From positions 1,439,661 to 1,503,660 of the forward strand of contig PTFA01000035.1 of NCBI GenBank assembly GCA_003342895.1: a stretch of DNA of 64,000 nt, written 5' to 3'. Shown piece after piece: positions 1-13,300 of this stretch (within the stretch, counting starts at the first letter, position 1; each line of letters begins with the position of its first letter). Made by a program: the position numbers and the translations under genes. This DNA comes from Casuarius casuarius. Its lineage: Eukaryota; Chordata; Aves; Casuariiformes; Casuariidae. The notes beneath the pieces were generated by a model. The model had not been told where the DNA came from. It was given only the letters and a program-made list of their open reading frames with translations, and made no database searches.

Positions 1-3000
1 CAATGGGCAAAGTGGTATTTTCCTTCCGAGAGTTTGCAAACAAGCCTTGCACGCCCCCTGTAATTTACAGAAATCAATCTATAGGATGCCATTTTGTCTC
101 TTTTCTGGCAGGCATTCCCATAACCTGCCAGCAAGACATGCACTTTAAATCCAGAATAACCCAGCAGGTTTAATCAATATGGGATCCAAAAAGACCTACT
201 AGATTGCTTTAAACATATACTAATGCACAACTTATCAAGCTGGTACTCAGCTACCAGCTAAGGCACAGGGAGGCTAGAGACATTACCCAGATGGGGAACA
301 CAGGAAAGCAATGCTCACATGTCCAAATTCTAAAGCACTTTTCCTACTTCTAAACATAAAAAATGAATACATACCTGTCCAGATTAATGAAAATGCTATG
401 AGTTCACTCCTATGATTATTTATCAGCTCTTAGTATAAAGATGACTACTGATTTATTAGTAAAATTCAATCTCTAAAGTTTCATTAATCTTATAAGACAT
501 TATTCAAAATTGATGTGTTACTAGCTATTTATTAAAATGATTTATTTTTCTGTTTCTTCTTATTACACAATAAAAAGAGAAATAATACCATGTGATATGT
601 GACAAATCATACACAACAAACAAAAGAAAGTGTACAAATCATCAGCAACATGGAAACTGACTTTTTTCACAAACTATTCATAGAAACCTTTGTAAAATTC
701 TAACACTGATCCAAACATTTTGCAAGGAAGAGAAGAAAAAAGCTAGATACATTGGTAATTTAATTGCAATTAATGATAAATGATCAACTCTAACATTTAT
801 AGAAAATTCTCCTGATTTATGTAAAATGTATTTGAATTGGAAAAACGTTCTTGAAGTAATTACACGGATAATAAATTGCCTTACTTCAGTAACTCTTCTA
901 AAGATAAGCCTAAGTTTACCATCATGATGGTACACCCGTGTTGAACAAGAAGCTAGTACATGCTTGCAAAAGATATTATTACTCATCAGCGGAATAACTC
1001 ACGACTGGAATCATAGGTATTTGACAATTTAATGATTTGGTAGACACTCTGGTATTTAATGTATTAAGATATCTTTCCTGCATTATAAATGCTCATTTCT
1101 GAGATGCTGCTGCACTGTAGCGGCATGGTATCCCACTATAGTTGTCTAATTCCTACTAAAACATTATCCCAGGACTCAACATTTCTATTTCAATATGGTT
1201 ACTTTCAGATGAACCAATGATTAAGAGATGGTCATTTTTATAAAGGTTAATACAATAAACAGTTTTCAGAAATTCTACAAATACCTATCTCTCAAGGAAG
1301 TATTAAACACCAGTGTAACTGCATACATAAAAAAACAAGTAAGGAGTTTGGGAAGCGTTTAGTGTAGCCCTCAGACTTTATTTGGTTAATAGGTTATATT
1401 TTTTAAACCTTTGCAAATCCACAGGGAGGAATGTGAGAAGCCACTGCCTTCTCAATATTGATTTTTATGTTATGGAACACAGAAAAAAAAACAAACAGAA
1501 ATGAGACAGACAGGAATATCAAAATATGGGAAACTTCAAAGGAATAGAGATGTCTATCTGCCTTCCAAAGTAAACACCTGAAGATTAAATGGAATGGGTT
1601 TGTAATACATGCCAAGTCTGGTCACAGATTTCAACATCTTTTATGCTTAATGCTGTCCAGAGGAAGAGATCAAAATATCTGAGACCTGTATTAAGAATGA
1701 AACCACAACATTGCTTTCACAGTTGTGTTACTGAGCACCTGAAGAAACATGAAAAGAGGCTGACCTTCAATAACCACTCAGAGATAGAAAGGAATGAGAT
1801 TTAAATTCAGATTAGCTCTACTGCGGGAAAGTTCCTGCTCAGAAGAGATCTGAGGGAGTTGAATTTTCCTTTGGACTTGATGTTAAATGTAAGAACATTT
1901 ACAGTTCTTTGGTTGTAAAAAAGGGGATGTGGCTTGCAAGGGAAAAGAGAAACATCAGGCAGCCTCAGCAAACTCACTTCTTGGAGAATTATACAGACAT
2001 TAAAAAGCTACTGAGGAAGCTTACTGACGAATAAACGTCAATATATCACTTGAAATCAAACTTTTGAAATCGGTAAGACTGCAGAGGAAATGCTAAAGGA
2101 ATGCTGATCCTTTTGATGCTTTTGAGGTGTGTCAGGAGTAGTGAAGTTGCAAGCAAAATTTTTCATGATGGGCAGTTTAGTCTCTGATTTCCTAAAGAAG
2201 ATGAGGCTGCCCCTCTCTCCACTGGTCTGCCAGTTATCACTCTCTTCCCCTATATAACTTTTGAATTTGCTGGTCAGTTTCAATTAAATTTGAAAAGCGG
2301 GAAGATTTTTTCAAGATTTATGAAAACTACCATCTGGACAGTTTTGTCATTTGAAGAATTTCTGAGGGAAAAGCAGGCAAACTCAGCCATTACACATAGT
2401 TCTGCAGCAGCTGGATGACTGTTCAGCAAACTGGCCACCCAGACCACAGCTGTCACAGCAGGCAGGGTATCATAGCGATACCAAAAGGAACTGGGATTTT
2501 TCTATACTGTGTAGAAGAATGGTGACTCTAAAAAACAAATTTTGTTAATTCCACTGATCACACAAAACCTTTTCTCCTAGCATGATTATGCCATTTTCAT
2601 TAGGACATAACATTCATCTAATGTCCCAGGATTTCAGTACAATGCTATAGAATTAAATTTGAGGATACCCAGCTTGAGTAGGATCACTAATAGTCCTGTA
2701 AGTATCTTCTGATACAAAATTTGCTCCACAGGTTTCAATTGCCAAGTCCAACTTCAGAGAATAAGTGGTCGAGACAGGGGGTTGATTTATGAAAACAAGT
2801 CATATACCATTTTGTGGAATACCCACACATTGAATTATCTCATTGCTATTTATGCTAATGAAGTCAGATCATACTATCTTTGTAGCATGACAAAACTCTT
2901 GTTATTTAATACTAATGGATGAATGTATGAATGGTATTGTCCAAAGCCTCCTACTTGCCAGAATATGGCAAAGTTCATTGTTCTTGAATTTTAATTAATA

Positions 3001-3466
3001 CGTAAGAATTCCATGTGTATAAAATATACTGCGTGGGATTATAACATTTTGCCAATATGATCCTTTCTCTTACCCTAGTTTAATACCTGCATAACTAATT
3101 TGGTCTTAACAGATTTATTCTTGAGTTACAGTGGTATACATTAGAAAAAAGTCACATCCTCGATCTTGCCTGGAACAGGGAATGAGGTTTTTACTTCCTT
3201 TTCATGTCCAGTCTCACAGTTCCTGCTCACATGAAGTACCTTACTGATGTACATTCTCCTTCTGAAGTTGGTGGGCCCACTGCCACAAGAATAAAAAACA
3301 ACCCTTTTGCTTTCATATATGACTACCATATGCTATCACATTCATTTAATATTTCTAGAAAGAACCAGGAAAATTCACTGAGCAAAAGACAGTGATGCTG
3401 GAACTGCAGGAATAACAACCTTATAGTGAGACTTAACATGATATTTTTTGCTGCTCTTAGTTCATT
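1..3466. other. AT-rich non-coding DNA, no gene seen
   Basis: Unique AT-rich sequence with frequent stops in all six frames. The open frames here are at most 102 codons (minus strand, 678-986), have low-complexity composition and lack family motifs or paired splice sites. A short inverted repeat, GGTATC and GATACC arms around 5 bp, lies near 2466-2482. No transposon relic was recognised. It is probably intronic or intergenic. Confidence 0.7.
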
Positions 3467-3480
3467 ATTGCTATGGTAAC
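3467..3480 (+). promoter_or_regulatory. RFX X-box-like site
   Basis: The sequence reads ATTGCTATGGTAAC. It has the two inverted half-sites of the RFX-family X-box (GTTRCC and GGYAAC) separated by AT. The first base is A rather than G, and C to T in the first half-site is a common variant. RFX proteins bind such sites as dimers in promoters and enhancers, notably of ciliary genes. Occupancy cannot be inferred from sequence. Confidence 0.4.
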
Positions 3481-3557
3481 ACTTGCAACATTTTATCACT
3501 GTAAAATCTTTCATTGAATAAGTAAGATAGCGCAAATACAGTTTAAAGAAAATACAT

Positions 3558-3581
3558 ACACACACACACACACACACACAC
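3558..3581. repeat. (AC)12 microsatellite
   Basis: An uninterrupted AC dinucleotide tract of about 12 units, preceded by an imperfect ATAC unit and followed by CCCTG. It is likely polymorphic in length. Confidence 0.95.
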
Positions 3582-3839
3582 CCCTGATAAATAAAAGCAG
3601 CCTGAACACAGACTCTTTAGGATTTAATTAAATACAGCACTCTGAGCTATATTGTCATTAAAAACACACAATTTCAGACATGCTGTGAAGAATTTCATTA
3701 ACATTCAGCATTGATTATGCTCAAATAGACAAAGAAAAAGTATATAAAATGGTTTATAAGTGTAAATTCTTATGACAAAAAAAGTACGCATTTCTCCTGT
3801 TAGTAGGATCAAGGCCTATAACAACATGACTCAATTGGT

Positions 3840-4005
3840 GATGTCTTTGGTGCCACGACTGCCAGGTGGCAGAGCAGACCCTTCGGGCTGTTTGTCCATC
3901 ACGGGAATTTCGAATGAGCCCGAACGAGTGCGACAGCGCCGTGCAGGTGGGCTCGCACTGCGCTCAGGAGCTGTAACTACAGCAGGAATAGGCCCAGCCT
4001 AGCCT
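3840..4005. other. Isolated CpG-rich patch in AT-rich DNA
   Basis: About 11 CpG dinucleotides fall within roughly 165 bp, while the flanking kilobases have almost none. Both strands stay open here: a plus frame runs 3772-4002 and a minus frame crosses the same patch. Neither translation is recognisable, and open frames are expected where stop codons are diluted by GC. It could be an unmethylated regulatory patch, a small exon or the remnant of a GC-rich insertion. It is below usual CpG-island length. Confidence 0.5.
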
Positions 4006-7000
4006 CAGTCTAGGATGGGTAACAGAGTAAGTGAAGTTAATGGCACAGTTCAAACAACATGGAGTGCAAGAAGCATTCTTATTTTTAGCACACACTGAAA
4101 TTTGTGTGGCCGCTACTATTACGCATCTCTGCTGGTTAGATTAAAGCTTTCAGAAATACCCCTAGTGTGAGGACATTACAGTTGCCCACTGCAGTGCAGA
4201 GTTACTTAAGCCACTCTGGGAGCAAAGTTACTATCCACTCGGCCTCTAGATTAAGGAAATGATCAGAAGGTGATATACTCTCTGAAATTATGTGTGTGGG
4301 GGGGGGTTAGGGGAAGCCTGTTATGTTGCCAATTTTGAAATTTCATTAAGAGTCTCCTAAAAATGCCACCAAACACATCAAAAGTCCCAGTCCATGAAAT
4401 ACTGTTATTTCTTGATAATCTTGTGTTTCTGTTATTCATAATCATCATCATGAAAAAGGCTTCATAAACCAAATACATGGCTCAGAAAACAGAATTTTAA
4501 AAGTCAGTTTTGGCTTTTCTATATACATATTTTGCGTGTCCTGGAACATGATTTTTGGTTCTCAAGAATGCCTGTTTCCCCCCTCAATTCTAGAGTTACC
4601 GTATCTTACACCTACAAATACTCATGCTTTGCACTCAAGCAATCATAAGGAAACTGCTCAGAAGTTAAAGGTTATTTATGCACAGCTTTTGCCAAACTGA
4701 ACCTAGAGGTTGTTAACTCAGAGTTGCACCTACCTCTTATTCTAAACCAGCAAAGTTCCTAAAACAATGGAGCACCAACATGCTAAGGACTTCTGGATAA
4801 TCATAGAATAACAATGTTAATACTGTTAATGTGTGACAAAATGCTAAAACATTTGGATGTAAAAGGTAAAGTACTACAGTTCAGCTGTAAAAATTCCTTA
4901 AGTAAACTTGCAATTCCTTATCAGAGCTTACGGTTATGCTTTAGCACCTCCCTTACACTGCAGCCCCAAAGTCATATATTTGTTTTGCATACTGATCTCC
5001 ACATATGACTTTTTTTAATTACAGGCAGGTAAATTACAGGCAGTGAAATTTTTTTTCTTAGTGGGAGACATCTGTACTTCCCAGAAGATGAAATATTCCA
5101 TTCCTCTGATGATTTATGAAATGCTATTAATGTATTAAAGATTTTTGCACTGAAAAATTTTTCCACAGTTCCAGCTAAGGTTATGGATTTTAAATAAATA
5201 ACAGAAATGTCCTCTGAATTGAAACATCTCTTCAGTTTCTTCCAGTTAGTGATCTGGAGATATTTTAGGGTATATTTTTCAAATATATCTAGTTATATGT
5301 CCTAAAAAAGAACTATAAATCTACCTTATACACTCAATACATATCTCTTGGCCTTAAAATACTGTATACATTATACGCTAGTCATAACGGTCTCCTTGTT
5401 ATTGAATAAATCCATGTGATGTATTGCATAAATGCCTCTCAGTAGAGTACATCTCTCATGTGTTTGCTATTGAGACATGGATTATTTTAGTCTCAGTTTT
5501 ATAATGGCAACAGTCATTGCATGCCATTTTTGTTGTTTTTCATACTTGGGTTTTGTTCAGGTTCTTACTTCCAAGCATTAATTTCATACATTAACTTAAT
5601 AAGGCATATCTGGGGCCAAACGCTGGTCCTTCCTTAAACTCCAGTACACCATTTCTGCACAGCAGCTACCACAGGGAAGATCTGAAGGAAGAGGTCTGTG
5701 TCATGTCCTTCCTTGTAGGCTGCAGTTTAAGAGAGTATACAGAACGTAGGATAAGCCATATTCAGAGCATTCAACAGTAAAAAATAACTCATGGGCTTTG
5801 GAACTCGCCCAGTTAAGGCTGCTAGCATACACCCCTCGGAGGAACTACTTCAGTCCCAACATCCAGAAGAAAACCAAAACTGAACACAATCTAGCTTGTA
5901 TATTTAATTCATGCAAGCCAGATACGAAGCTGACTCTAGCCACAGATAAGCACAGACTTAGACGGAGCTCTGAGTCCATAACATTTCTGCAGGGAATAGA
6001 CATCCTAACCGTTTCCCTTCCCAGCACCATACAGATTATGTCACACTAGTGCACCTCCAGCTTGCCAAGTACCTTTTCTCAGAAGAACTTCTGCCCTTAG
6101 AGCATAAACCTTTGCACTCACAGTAGTGACCCAGGGCTTGAAGCAAGTGCCCTGCACCATTGAGATCCTGGCCCCAACATGTTCTCAGCATGGCTTTCTG
6201 TTGGGCTCTTCCTCTCTGCACCCTGAGTAGCTAGGAAGCACTGCAACAGGACAGCTAAAGTCTAGCTGTAATTCCACCCATACTGAAAGCTTGGGTAATG
6301 GAAGAGGAAAAGCTGGAGGAGAAAATGTCCTTTGCCCAACCCAGTCTGATAGCTAGCTGCAATTCTAAATATTCAAAATGTGTTAGGATTAATTAATTCA
6401 TATTAATAATATTTCGCAATTAGCTGAACTGCCTATTAAAAAATACTTATGCATTTAATATAAAAAATATTTGTAACAAAATTCTCCCAGAATAGAACCC
6501 TTAGCTCCTCCACGTGAAGTCAGGTTACCCGTAATCAGCATCTCTCAAGTACTCGTGGGTTTAACAACACCTGGAAAGAGCACTTATAAAGCACAGCATG
6601 TTTCCATCCTTCCTGTCCTCCACTGAGACTGGAAAGTTACAGTCCTTTGTACTTACTCATTTTTCACAGGCTTTCATTTTTTCCTCAATCTGAAAACACA
6701 CACTACAGCCCAGTAGTGGAGATTGAAGTCAATTACATTTTAAGATTTGCTCATTTCTGACCTCATTTAAAGCACCTGTTATCAAAACCCCATTATTCTG
6801 AAATTGCCATTTCCCATCTTGCTGTTTAATCACAATCTTCTGTCACTGAGGACTTCCATGTTGATTTTTTGTCTATATGTCATGGTGTAATACAGCTTCA
6901 TCTTGCTTGAACTGTGTGATCTCACTTTGCTACTAGTGGACTTGCTTCAAAAATGTACATTGGGTCTTACACTTTCTACCAACATGCTGTTCCGTAAAAA

Positions 7001-9384
7001 GCTTTTCAGAGCTCCCAGCGGCACTGAATTCAACAGCCACGACAGAAACACTGACAGCAGCAGTATTTCTTCACTTCTCTGAAACATAGCTCAGGAGAGA
7101 AGTTATAAGGCATTTCTGTATCCTTGAAGGACCTTAGTCTAATTCATAAGAGAAAATGCTCTGTGCAGTCTATAAATATAACCTGTTACAGACATAAAAA
7201 AGAAAAAGCTGTATGCTAATCAGGAATACGCTGAACATAAAAACTCAGAAAAGTAGAAAGTCTCTATTACAATGTTCTGACTTTTCTTGCCAACAAGCTA
7301 TGTGACAACGACAGACAGCATTCTGGATTTGAAATATAAATGGTGTGGGAAGCCCCACCTATTCAAGGTTGTTCCATGCTTTCCACTATAAGACTTCATT
7401 TTTGCTTTTGTTGCCAAACATTAATTATATGAGCTAAATTTGTCCATGCTAGACAGTTGTTTCTGATTGTTTTGCTTTCTAGTTTTTTTTTCCCCAAATC
7501 AATGCCAGCTTCAAAAGCATAAACATTCCCGAGAGTAAGGGTAAGGAAGAAAGGTTTCTCCATATCAAAAATTATATAGAAGAACATATAGAAAGAGTAT
7601 AGCTTTTCTACTTAAAAGTTCAAAAGCTTAGCAACTTGATCTAACCAGAGACAGAGGTAACTTTTCCACTCTATGAAAGTCCACCCAATTTTCACCAAAC
7701 TATCAAGCCTCTAAAAATGTCAGTTCATAGAGATTTGCATGTGCCTTATTACCATGAAGTTCAGAGGTACCACTCCACTGGATTCTCTCAAACTGGGACT
7801 GCAAAGTTGTCTGCAACTGGAGGCCGCATCAGGGAGTCAGAGCCAAAAACTGAAATCAAGACTTAAAGCTGAAACTGAAACCAAGAGCAATGTAGCTGAA
7901 ACAGAACACTAACTTTCTTTCATAAGCCCTCCTCACTCCTTCCTCTCTTGACTGCTGCTGATATCACCAGTGCTGCCTTGTCATTTAGGACCAGATCCTT
8001 AATCACATTATTGACTTGCACCTTCCTCATTCTGGAGAGAGAAATTCCATATGGTTTTGTTGGCCTATACATTATCACACCCTTTTCTAAAGGCTATTAC
8101 ACTGTTTGAGAAGAAACTGGGGCACAAAAGCCAACATCTGTGACTTCTTAGTTTCTAATACCTCCTTGAGGAGCACATTCCAACGTGTCTACACCCTACC
8201 TTGCAGCAGGTTACTATGCAGGCTCCAGTTTCCCTACGGAAATGGCACAAGATCTTGCAGCTACGTTTTTTATTTGCTTAGTTTTTGCTTTGTTTCTCTA
8301 ATAAAAGGGCTGGAAGCAAGCTGGAGCAGTGTCCATTCGAGATCTTCTGCATAGGAGTGTGCAGGGTGCCCTGGCAGGGGCGTTGGAGGTTATACTCCCC
8401 CGCTATAATCATGGATGATTACAGAAGGAAAGAACCTTTTTATGTAGCTGAAGTACAGCAGCACTCATGACAAAAGCATATGTGCCCTGTGAATCAAGTG
8501 GATATCATATCCCTGGAAACTTGTCTATGCACTTGTTCATGAAGGAGGAACTGTATTTTAGTGATACACTTCTATCACGCTACTTGATGCTGCAGTCCAG
8601 ATGATTCATTCCACAGGTGGCACTACTGTAATTCCAGAGGAACAAATATTAGGCTTCCCAGCCGAGTATTCCTGCTGTAATTCCATGTGGCGCTGCTCTC
8701 CCAACCAAGGAAGGATAGAGATGAGCTCTTTGTCTTCTGCCATGAGTCCCTCAGTCTGCCCTGCACATGCAGGTGATATTTTCCATGCTTCCTGGGAAGC
8801 TGAGGTTCCTAAATCTGTTCTACATCTGAAACTTGCCCGTTCTTGCTCTATGACTTCTGTTAGAAATATATCAAACTACATAACTGAAGATATGTCTAGG
8901 CTTTCATTATCATGTTATTGCACATTCTCCTCTCTGGTCTTGAATGAATCAGCCTCAATTTAGGCACATACATTCACCGGTGCTGCTGTAGAGCCTGTTC
9001 CTTGCCTATAATTTGATAATTTCATGCTTCTCTTTTTCTCCCTTTATTGCATTATCATTCTTCATCAGATCAAACATAAGCTACTTGCTTTTACTTTAAA
9101 AACTATTTGTGGCCATATCACCCTACTTACCAACTTTCATTTGCCACCAAATTGGTGACTCCCATCTTCGAACTGCTCATAATGCTAACCTCCAGCACAC
9201 ACCTGTTAAATTTTCAAACAAGTTTGCCCTATCCCGCTTTTCACTATTGGGAATAGCTCCTAGTAAATATCTACCCTTCAATTTCGAAAGCTTTGTTTAA
9301 ATACTTTGTGTTCACCATGCCTACAGAGAACTTGACAACAGTTGGCTAATGCAGGTTAGGTTAGCCTGCCGAGATTGTTGCCTG
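4006..9384. other. Non-coding DNA, no gene seen
   Basis: AT-rich unique sequence. It includes a G9 run at 4298-4306, a CACGTG E-box near 6511 and a run of GC-balanced DNA with no motif at 8340-8800. A 120-codon open frame at 8601-8963 has no recognisable domain. Very worn stretches near 5608-5650 and 7985-8030 begin with GGGCC- or GGACCAGATCC-like words reminiscent of the palindromic repeat described at 18.4 kb. They are too decayed to call. Confidence 0.65.
5017..5043 (+). repeat. 12-bp direct repeat, period 15
   Basis: AATTACAGGCAG occurs perfectly at 5017-5028 and again at 5032-5043 with a 3-bp spacer. It looks like a small local duplication. Confidence 0.85.
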
Positions 9385-9540
9385 CCATGCTGAATATTAG
9401 TCCAATTATTTCCGTACACTCCTTGTCCTATATTATACTTAGGTCATAACCTTTTGAGGTAGAGACTCACTTATGGATCTGTGCTTTTTACACACAGTAG
9501 CATCCCACCAATAACTAGACATGAAGTGATACAAAAAACA
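9385..9540 (+). repeat. Ancient amniote SINE, 3' tail (MIR/L2-like)
   Basis: The segment follows the tail common to old MIR/L2-type amniote SINEs. A word related to TTAGACTGTAAGCTCTTTGG appears as a decayed version at 9439-9460. Next come a decayed GGGCAGGGACTGTCT-like word (GGTAGAGACTCACTTATGG, 9460-9478), a TGTGCTTTTTACACA segment matching the 'tgtgtttgtacag' block, and finally an AACTAGACATGAAGTGATAC segment matching the end block. Divergence is high and the 5' boundary is uncertain. The tRNA-like head was not found. The assignment is from remembered consensus patterns. Confidence 0.5.
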
Positions 9541-12500
9541 GATGAATACTTTCTCTTTAGGATCTCTTCCTTACGTCATGAGTGAGATAGGACCTGGCAA
9601 AGATTGAAGGGAAGGTCTGAAGTGTGAAGAAACTGAAAATACCCCTACAAAATTAGATTTTATTCCTGAATCCACCACAAAATTTTTATATGATGCTGGG
9701 CCAGGCACTTGAATCCAGCCTTTCAGATGTGACCACTAACTGCATGTCCTCCATTTTTTAAGCCTCTAACTTGAAACCTTTATGACCTTATTTGCACAAG
9801 CTCCAGACATCCTGAGAACAGAATGAAGCATGGGTCTTTTGGAAAAGGAAAGTCATCATTTTTTCTCATAAGGTTGTACCATAATCAGAAATGAGAAAAA
9901 ATTGCTCCGATTTTTTATTGTTGGCATTTCTTCTTGCTCAGAAGCAAAATCAGAAGCTAAATTAGTAAGCATTCTTGCAAAGCTAAAAATAAAGAAAAAA
10001 TTAAATTCAAAATACTTCTTGTAAATATCTCCAAAGATTTTCAATTCAGAGTGTTCTTCTTCCACATTTAAAAATGAAAAATTATTCTAAACCACAAAAT
10101 GCAACACTTATTTTAAAATGAAAATGGCATTACTCAAGAGCTCCTCCCATCCTTTGCAAGGGTATTTGACAAGAAGAATACTGTTGAAACTGTTCATTTT
10201 TTGGAACATTTTGTTGCAACAGAAAAAAACCTGCAGGATTTCTAATTACAATGCAAATACATTTCCTAAGTTCGAGCACTTGACTTTATAACCTCAATCT
10301 TTTATTTTTACATAAAAGTTTATGAATGTGTACATGCACGTGTGTATGTAATGCAATTTCAGTTGATCGGTCACTGTTTTGAAAAATCACTGCCTCCAGT
10401 GCAGGGTCACAGAGGTTATATGCATATTTAAGATAAAACACGCCAGTGACTATGCTCTGATCCTGATAACAATTGGCATAGAAAACTCTCTTACCTCCCC
10501 ACCCCCAAAACAGAGCAGCTCCACCCTAAATAATTGATTGGGAATGGTATTTGGCCTGCTCCAACTGCTGCTTTTCCTGAACAGTGCCTGGTTATTATAC
10601 AGAAGACTGCGTTTTACCTAGGCCACTACCATGGCAAGGACCATACGAACTGCTTAATAGTCTGGACAACAATAAAACACTGCTCACGCAGTAGCCTAAA
10701 CTTAGCATAAACGTAGCATAAACATGCAAAACTTAGGTACTGTGTTTGTAGCACATATGCTCATTGTTTATGACTCCATCTGAAGCTGAATTAAAGCCAA
10801 TGGGAATTATCTGTGCTGAATCTGAATGAGATGAAAAGAGTTGAGAGAGAGGCACACTACTGAGTGGGTTCTTTTCATTGCCATGCAGTCTTCTCCTATA
10901 CGAATGAGATTTTGTTGTAATCTTGTTTATAAAAATCTAGCTTATTTATTATTGGTCCCACTTTTTTTAAACCATGAGAAAATGACTTGTATGAATAAAG
11001 CTTGCAACAGAGATTTGTGATTTGTGCATATATTTGTGACATAGTACATATTGCCACAGATATTGAAAATGTATTCTCTGGTTCTAATTATGTATTAATA
11101 AGAAAACAGTGGTTTCACAGAGGGATGCAAATTATAAATTAATGTGTAAAACTTAGCAATAGGTGTGTTTGATTGTAAATTGAGGCAAAGAAGCTGATGC
11201 TCAAAGTATGCCTGTTAGTTACACCACATCTAATGTGTTTGCTGTCTTGGTACCAATAAAAAGAATTGCTTCAGATATCACTAGCTGTTTATAACCTCTG
11301 ATTGCTGAAATTAAGTTTTATGCATTGCTTCTGCTCTTCTGTTTTGTTAAGCTTCTATGGTGCATGAAGAGAACTAGGAGTCCTAGAACACGAACCAAAA
11401 CAGTCAGTATTGGCCCAGAGCTCCCTTGGCCAGCTGGCTGGACGACTTATGTCTGAAATCTCAGTCTTAACAAGGACTGCAAGCACATCCCTATGCCCGC
11501 GTGGGAAAAAGCTCTGCAAACCTTTTCTGAGGATTCTTTCAGATAAATGAACAATAAGAACACTGCTTTAGACATCAGTAGCTTTTTAGGATTGGCCGTT
11601 GGACGAGAAAATAGTAGCAATGGTGTCCCTTTCAGTCTTTTGCTTGAAAGCTTGCACAGAGAGTGGGACTGTGCTCAGATTTTTTTTTAAGTGTCAGATA
11701 ATGTAAAATCCTTTTTAACATATTGATATCCTAACCATGAGCCTGTGGAGAGCATTCACCTTGCCTCTTATTAAAGCAGAGTTCAAGATTTGCTACAGTG
11801 CAATGATGGTAAGAATGAACATGACTGTATGTTGGATGTGGCAATCTCAGCTGGGAAGGAAGAGCCCTATATCTTGTCTCTGCTACAAGGACTATTTCTT
11901 TGTTTCATCTAATGAATGTTCAATGCACATATATTAGTCATGCTCAGAAAACCCTCTCTAAGATTATACCTACAGGGGAATTTCATGGAGAAACCAGTAG
12001 TATCTGGATTCTGAGTGAGTTTAATTGGGAGACAACTACTAAGTGCCTTAGCCTGAGGTAATTCTCAAGGTGCACAGAGGCAGCATGCAATATGTCTAGA
12101 AGCTTTTACCACTAAAAACGATACACTTGTTAAGAGTTCAGTTATTTCAAAGAAGAAGTAGCAGCAGATATAGTGCCAGTGGTTTTCTGGGGGGTCTGAT
12201 CTGTGTTTTCAGCTTATGCAACTTTATTCAGCCTCAGTTCTGTGAGGTCCTTAAATTCATAAATAAATGTAATATAATTATGACATTTTCCTTCTGTCTG
12301 CTGAAATGCAGACCAATGAGGAATGAATGACTGTATCTGTCAGACTCCTAGACTTTTGTTCCATGTCCTTAACTCTATACCCTTTAAATTTGACAGAAAG
12401 TACATGATGAAAAACATTTAAATATACCCTGACTTCAGCTCATGAGTAATAGTCAAGTTGTAAAACAAGGGGAAATGAAATGACTTCATTTAACACTGCT

Positions 12501-13270
12501 TCAAATTCACAGTTGCAAAGGGCACTGTTCACTCTTACCATGCAACAAGGGATTGTTTCTGCCCACATAGCGTGGTGAGTGCTGCAGCATTATGACTTAT
12601 ACTGAGTGCTTAGGTTGTTACAGCTGCAATAATTCAAAATACAGTCAGCTCTGAATTAACCATGACTAGCTTATCCAAATTGCACGTGTTAAGACTTCCA
12701 ACCTGGTTCTGTACAGTGCCACCTTAGGTACAGTTTGATTTATTAAGTTGGCACTATAGTTTCCAGAAGAGCTTATTAGTGACGACGTAGTGCAATGCAG
12801 ATACACAGAGCCAGCACAGGTTTCCTGCTATCTGTGGGAAGGAAAGGCATTTGCATCACCAGAAAAGAAGGAAGGAGGAAAGGGAGATGGAAGGTCATGA
12901 CACACTCTAAACTAAAATGAGATCCCGACTACCGATGAGATTAAGGTTAGTCTATACAGAAACTGGGGACATGACTACAGATGATAGTCATACTCAAGCT
13001 AGCATCTATCTGGCTAGCACAGATAACAACAGTAATGAAGACAGAGTGGCAACAGTGCTCTCCAGGGACCTCCTCTTTGCTAGCTTGCACAAATATTCAA
13101 GAAGCTATCCTCACTGCTATTTCTACCAATGTAAATGATATTAAAGCCATGCCAGGTCATGCTTATATGTGATGACAGACTAATCCTTAGTGCCTGCTCT
13201 GCCCCCTTTGTAAATTTACCTTTGAAAAGGCAAAAGACTAAAAGGCTGTTAAGAGAAAAGGCCCATATAT

Positions 13271-13300
13271 ATAATTCCTCTCTGACCCGAGAGGAATTAT
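13271..13300. other. Perfect 12-bp inverted repeat (hairpin)
   Basis: ATAATTCCTCTC at 13271-13282 is the exact reverse complement of GAGAGGAATTAT at 13289-13300, leaving a 6-base spacer TGACCC. The pairing does not extend outward, so the hairpin is about 30 nt. That is too short for a typical microRNA precursor. It could be a binding-site dimer, a cruciform former or chance. Confidence 0.8.

Noticed and set aside
4915..4950. Third SINE tail (AGAGCTTAC word, antisense)
   Set aside because: Only one short word matches and the neighbouring blocks are absent.
8601..8963. 120-codon open frame, plus strand
   Set aside because: No domain, no splice context and no family resemblance; length is within chance for this composition.
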